Assembly: GCA_947044405.1 (NCBI GenBank)
Contig: CAMRHE010000068.1
Span: 436,001-500,000 of the forward strand
Source of the DNA: Leptodactylus fallax
Taxonomy: Eukaryota > Chordata > Amphibia > Anura > Leptodactylidae
DNA length: 64,000 nt
Direction: 5' to 3'
The position numbers and the translations under genes are program-made. Shown here piece after piece: positions 59,353 through 64,000 of this stretch. Every line of letters begins with the position of its first letter. The first letter of the stretch is position 1. The notes under the pieces are model-generated. The model was not told the DNA's origin, made no database searches, and saw only the letters and a program-made list of their open reading frames with translations.

Positions 59353-60055
59353 CGCTATATTCAGGAAAAATAACTGTTGGGTGAATGAGCATTTACAGTG
59401 TATGGCCACCTTAAAGGGGTATTCCAATAATAACATCATTGGATAGGGTATTACAGTTATTACTGGAGCACCCCTTTATGTATGTTGGATCTTGGTAATA
59501 ATATACTGTTTATGGGGGCAGTTTGGCTGTGTCCCAACATTTTTCCTGTCTAATCCTATTCCATAAGCGGTCCCATATATGAATAGCAGCCATTTACATG
59601 TAAATGGCTGCTATTCATATATGGGACCGCTTATGGAATAGGATTAGCAGGAAATGTTGGGAAAAATGTTGGGACACAGCCAATCTGCCCCCATAAACAT
59701 TATATTATTACCAAGATCCAACATACATAAAGGGGTGCTCCAGTAATAACTGTAATACCCTATCCAATGATGTTATTATTGGAATACCCCTTTAAGGTGG
59801 CCATACACTGTGAATGCTCATTCACCCAACAGTTATTTTTCCTGAATATAGCGCCATCTATAATCACTGTATATGAATGCCAACCCAACCAGCCAAGTAT
59901 ATGAGAGACCATGTGACCTAGGCGGCCATCTATAATCACTGTATATGAATGTCAATCCAACTGGCCAAGTATCCAACAGACTATGTGACCTAGGCCGCCA
60001 TCTATTATTACTGTATATGAATGCCAATCCAACCAGCCAAGTATATGAGAGACCA
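59150..60055. repeat. Near-perfect palindrome, about 450-bp arms, no spacer
   Basis: The centre is near 59597 (CATTTACATGTAAATG). The left arm back to 59150 and right arm to 60055 are inverted copies with only a few substitutions and one roughly 10-bp indel (near 59540/59655). The central 59411-59795 is bounded by TTAA..TTAA with termini AAAGGGGTATTCC, a foldback MITE; the mirror symmetry continues about 260 bp past both MITE ends into the 72-bp array. The right arm ends abruptly at GGGGTGCCCAAACTTTTTCA. Confidence 0.93.
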
Positions 60056-60201
60056 TGAGGGGTGCCCAAACTTTTTCATATGACTGTATATCATTCCACC
60101 TATAGAAATGATCATGCATGTTCCGCCATCGTTTATATATATGTTTGCCTATGCGATGAAAAGTTGATCACAAGCTCGACTGCAATCTGTGGGGAAACCT
60201 G

Positions 60202-60320
60202 ACTGTAAGTGTCCCCTGCAGTGCCCCCAAAGGTGAAATGAAGCATTACATACCTCCCTTTGAAATGAATGGGCTCTGTATGCAAAGCATTGACATGCCA
60301 GGTCCTCCATGGCGAATGAA
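60202..60320 (+). repeat. CAGCGCCACC-family repeat in abtb2 intron 1
   Basis: CCCCTGCAGTGCCCCCAAAGG, GAAGCATTACATA, ACATGCCAGGTCCTCCATGG, directly before the TTAA-bounded MITE at 60390. Confidence 0.65.
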
Positions 60321-60389
60321 GTGCTTTTTAGCTGGTCTCCATTCTGGGGGTTCTGAACAGGGGGTTGTCTTCTATTTTCTTCCAATTAC

Positions 60390-60795
60390 TTAAAGGGGTT
60401 GTCTAGGACCATAAGATTTAAATGCAGGCAGCAGGAGAAGGCTGGAAGATAAAAAAGTATTCCTACTTACCTGCATCCTCCTCTCTCCTCCTGTGCTGGG
60501 CCGGCCATCACTGCTGCTGCTTTGTTTATATACAGAGCTGCTGCAGCGGTGACGTCACATCGACGGGATCCCTTCAGTCAATGACCACTCTCAGATCTAT
60601 ACTATAGCAGTCCCATCCAAATGATGTCACTGCTGTAGCCATTCTATATACAGTACAAGCAAAGCAGTGGCGGTGATGGCCGGCCCGTTGCAGGAGCGGA
60701 AGGGAGGAGGCAGGTAAGTACAAAAGCCTTTTTATTTTTATAGCTCTCCCCTGCTGCCCCTGCTTAAATTTTATGATCCCGGACAACCCCTTTAA
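60390..60795. mobile_element. TTAA-bounded MITE in abtb2 intron 1
   Basis: Left end TTAAAGGGGTTGTCTAGGA, right end CCCGGACAACCCCTTTAA. Inner arms share GGAGAAGGCTGGAAGAT-type and GGCCGGC sequences in inverted order. Confidence 0.78.
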
Positions 60796-61504
60796 CCCAG
60801 TAGCCCATTATAGCAATACAACATGTATAAAAGTTGCACCTTGCTGCAACTTTTGCACAATGCTGTACAATAAGCACCATTGTAATATCACGCGCTCTGA
60901 ACCATCCTGTAACTTTTACATTGACGTCTAATGGACTACATCTCCAAAACAGTTCCTAAAAAAGTTATTTTCTGCATAACCCTCCTGACATTGGCGTAGT
61001 CTGGTACAAGTCTCAGTTTGTCTCCATCCCATATCATCTTCGCATGACTCTAGACGTCTTGTACAATCACCTCCAGACTGCCAATCATACTAATAAATGA
61101 TGTGTCTGGCACTTACCCTGTACACAAATGAGGATTATAATAGACTGGAATTAATTATCAGCCTTGCATCTTATTATACCCCCCTTATGGCCCCACACCA
61201 ATAAATGTTATTATCTCCATCCCCAGACACATTGAATATGTCTGAATATTGATGTATGTAAATGGCGAGGCCTGATCAGGACAGAGGTGACAGGAGAGAC
61301 ATTTCAGAAGCAGACGGGTGCATTGTGTGCCTGACATATGGGGACTGTAGTGTCTCCTCTCGCCCTGCCAACACCGCTCTGCCCGGCCCTTTGTATGCCC
61401 AGCGGTTTGCATATGTTAACTGTAGACTGTAAGCCCCTGGCATCATAGAGCTGGGCAAGTCACTGTGGTTCTTATTGTCTGCCTTATTTTTGGAGTCTTT
61501 GTCC

Positions 61505-62060
61505 CTATAGCACCCCAGCTGTTGCAAAACTACAATTCCCAGCATGCCCTGAAACCTGCAGACTGGAGTCTTCACTTGTCCTCTGGTCTGTCAGCCCCCC
61601 CCCCAACCTATAGCCCCCCAGTTGTTGCAGTACTACAACTCTCAGCATGTCCTGAGACCCGCAGACTGCAGTCTTCACTTGTCCTCTGGTCTAAGTCATT
61701 GGCCCCAACCTATGGCTCCCTAGTTGATGTAAAACTACAACCCCCAGCATGCCCTCATAGCTGCTAATTGGAGTTTGCCAGGGTCAGCAACTTTTGGCAC
61801 TACAGCAGTTGTGGAAGTATAACTCCCAGCATGCACACAGTCGTAGTTTTGAAGTGCCGAAGATGGCTGACCCCAGTTCTCTGGTGTAAGTCAATGGCTC
61901 TCAACTTTTGCAAACTATAACCCCCAGCATGCCCTGACAGCCATAGGGTGGAGTTCTCGGGATGGGGCAGTTGTGAAAGTACAACTCCCAGCATTCATAG
62001 TCTTTTTGCCACCCCATTGAAGTTAATGGAGCACGCTGGGAGTTTAGTTTTGCAACAGCT
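61505..62060. repeat. Cluster of repeats carrying CTACAACTCCCAGCATGC motifs
   Basis: About five related segments, the first two or three tandem at roughly 120 bp (CTGCAGACTGGAGTCTTCAC / TTGTCCTCTGGTCT). Each has a version of ACTACAAnTCCCAGCATGC; 61529-61547 is the best. The ends resemble hAT-type repeats that I recall from frog genomes. Confidence 0.8.
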
Positions 62061-62185
62061 GTAGAGCCATTTTAAGGACTATATTAGGCAATTGCATGCC
62101 TAATAATTCCCTAATGTGCTGCTATTTCTGGTCTTGACTACAGGAAATTCAATATGATCCTTGTAGATCTGTCACAGAGCTGGTA

Positions 62186-62350
62186 GTTGTCAGTAGGCAT
62201 TGGTTCTGCTTGTATAAAGTTGTCGGAAGACGCTGGTTCTGCTTGTATAAAGTTGTAGGAAGGCGCTGGTTATGCTTGTAAAAAGTTGTCAGAAGGCGCT
62301 GGTTCTGCTTATAAGAAGTTGTCAGAAGACACAAGTTCACATTGTACAGA
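62186..62350 (+). repeat. 33-bp tandem repeat, 5 copies
   Basis: Unit GGTTCTGCTTGTATAAAGTT plus GTCGGAAGGCGCT-type sequence; copies diverge by several bases. Confidence 0.92.
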
Positions 62351-62744
62351 GTTTTAGGACAGTTCAATCACAGAATGACAATGGAGAAGACAAGTCAGGA
62401 CATCATGTGCCGCCTTCTATAGGACACCCCTATGATCACTGCACGGAGGCTGGATGTGAATGGCGGCCATACACCTGTATAAACACACCGTACACCTGTA
62501 TTCACCGTCTGCTCTGTGTATATAGCTGCAGCTAAGCATATCCTGTATACTATACAGAGGTAAGAGACTCCTCGCTGGTGTCACCTCTTATAAGGTCGGA
62601 TGGTCACTTAGTGGTTGGGAACAGACAAAAAACGTCTTTATATACAGTAGTCTTGTGATGTATATTACAAAGACAAGGTAGACAAAGAGCGGAGCTATAG
62701 GTTTCATGTTTAGGTTGTGAGCACAGGTGGCGTACAAAGAAAAC

Positions 62745-62990
62745 AGCACTCTGTCACTTTAAGTAAAGGGAGACTCTGAACAAAACTGTTATGTCACTTT
62801 AATTTAAGGGGCACTCCAAGAAAAAAATGTGTTAAATCAATTTATTTAAAGGGGCAAGCTAAGAAAACTGTGTTAGGCTACTTTAATTAAAGGAACATTA
62901 TGAATAAAAATGTTAAATTACTTAGTTAAAGGGGCACTCCAAACAAATGATGTTAGATCACTTTAATTGATGGGGCATTTCAAGCAAAAC
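62745..62990 (+). repeat. Degenerate tandem repeat of about 45-50 bp, 5 copies
   Basis: Each unit has TCACTTTAATTTAAGGGGCA or a decayed form, followed by A-rich sequence and GTTA. AT-rich overall. Confidence 0.8.
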
Positions 62991-63067
62991 AAACTGAAAA
63001 CTATTAGAAAGGTCCCTTGACAATAAGCTGATCACAAGACTCTAAATAGAAACCTTGCTGTAAGTGT

Positions 63068-63185
63068 TCAATTTCCCTGCAGCGCCACCACTGGGAGTAT
63101 AAAGCATTACACAGTGTCCATTCACATCAATGGGTTCTCTGTGTAATATAGGACAAGTCCTCCAGAGAGGAGAAGACACTCTTAA
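63068..63185 (+). repeat. CAGCGCCACC-family repeat, penultimate copy
   Basis: CCCTGCAGCGCCACCACTGG, AAAGCATTACACAGTGTCC, AGGACAAGTCCTCCAGAG. Confidence 0.7.
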
Positions 63186-63261
63186 AGTGAGATCTCCCCT
63201 TTGGGTAACCAATAAGGTCTCCAAGCAGTTATAATCCAACAGCAATTTTTCAATCCCCCTC

Positions 63262-63370
63262 CCCACAGCGCCTCCACAGGGCAAATGAAACATTACACAG
63301 TGCCTATAAGCTGTCTATGTATGGACATGCTGAGTCCTCCAGAGCAGGAGACACTCTTTCTAATCTCTCT
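63262..63370 (+). repeat. CAGCGCCACC-family repeat, last copy
   Basis: CACAGCGCCTCCACAGGGC, GAAACATTACACAGTGCC, GGACATGCTGAGTCCTCCAG. Two copies within 300 bp in the same orientation. Confidence 0.7.
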
Positions 63371-63824
63371 CCAGTGTAATAGATGAGGATCGTGACCGGG
63401 GACCCCCTTTAGTAACCCATTTAACTTTCCCTTGTCATGTCTTCTGAAGCCTCCTCCAACCTTGTTAATTGTTTACATCATATCAGCGGCGGCTTTGTGC
63501 GGCTTCGACTGCTGGTTACGGCAAATCTTCAATCCAGATGTTTAAAACCCCAACAGGGCGTTGGCTGAACATTTTCCAAAACCCTACTAGAAATATATGA
63601 AAGCAATTACAGATCTGGAGGAAAAGATTTAGAAGCCGCACTCCGGTCACTGAAATTCGGGAGACAGAGGGCAATAAAAGACGGTGGGAAATTATTACCA
63701 AAGTATAAAATCCTGCTACAAGTGACCCTAAGGCTAGACCTGACCTGATTTATGTCTGACTGCTGTAAAATATCAAAGCAACTAAAAAAAAGTTACCGTA
63801 CATTTTTGTTCCAATTTTATGGAA

Positions 63825-64000
63825 ATTATCATTATTATTATTACATTTATTATTATTATTATTTAGTATTATTATGAATATAATTTAGTAGTATTATTAT
63901 TTTTTAGTATTATTATATTTTTAATATTATTTTAACTTTTAGTATTTTATATTATTATGTTATTATTATATTTATTTTTTATTATTATTATTATTAATTT
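63825..64000. repeat. ATT trinucleotide-rich simple sequence
   Basis: Imperfect (ATT/TTA)n with longer T-rich interruptions, running off the window's right end. Confidence 0.92.

Noticed and set aside
58852..59373. 173-codon ORF with repeated WPVGLTFIYS peptides, and its inverted partner at 59833-60069
   Set aside because: Generated by the 72-bp tandem repeat and its palindromic copy; intronic and without homology.
59150..60055. Treating the palindrome purely as a sequencing fold-back artefact
   Set aside because: The arms differ by several substitutions and an indel and the centre coincides with a TTAA-bounded MITE, which favours a real structure; confirmation by reads is still needed.

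Overview
The window is vertebrate nuclear DNA, most likely from a frog (anuran, probably neobatrachian). It has multi-exon genes with GT/AG introns of 0.1-4 kb, large introns and intergenic stretches full of interspersed repeats, and several dispersed repeat families that I recognise from memory as common in frog genomes. Species assignment is inference; no search was run.

Three gene families carry the coding content. (1) Two catalase-family genes lie in tandem on the minus strand. The upstream copy (15857-26947) is complete: 13 exons, 518 residues, with His75, Ser114, Asn148 and Tyr358 equivalents present. The second copy (1094-6113, running off the left edge) shows exons 1-6; exons 2-6 have exactly the lengths of the first copy's exons, but the copy is strongly diverged and Asn148 is Ile. 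(2) tfip11, the spliceosome-disassembly G-patch protein, is complete on the plus strand (12 coding exons, 41605-52216, 817 residues). (3) Exon 1 of abtb2 is on the plus strand (56948-57809); its remaining exons lie beyond the right edge. In human, CAT and ABTB2 are head-to-head neighbours on 11p13 while TFIP11 is on chromosome 22, so here tfip11 sits inside an otherwise ancient CAT-ABTB2 neighbourhood.

Layout: 1-6.2 kb diverged catalase paralog; 6.2-15.8 kb intergenic with a TG microsatellite, an internal partial duplication, a Tc1/mariner-type MITE and a 1.2-kb 30-bp minisatellite; 15.8-27 kb complete catalase gene; 27.3-28.57 kb GATA-rich minisatellite that appears to be an expanded MITE terminus; 28.6-40.4 kb intergenic with repeat pairs, a candidate solo LTR and foldback elements; 40.4-52.4 kb tfip11, with a dead Tc1-like transposon in intron 7; 52.4-56.7 kb spacer; 56.9-64 kb abtb2 exon 1 and the start of a large first intron holding a roughly 0.9-kb near-perfect palindrome and a cluster of ZNF143-like motifs.

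Functionally, catalase removes hydrogen peroxide, TFIP11 works with DHX15 to take apart the post-catalytic spliceosome, and ABTB2 is an ankyrin/BTB scaffold. They form no operon-like unit; the interest is in gene order, the altered second catalase, and how transposon ends have become satellites next to the genes.
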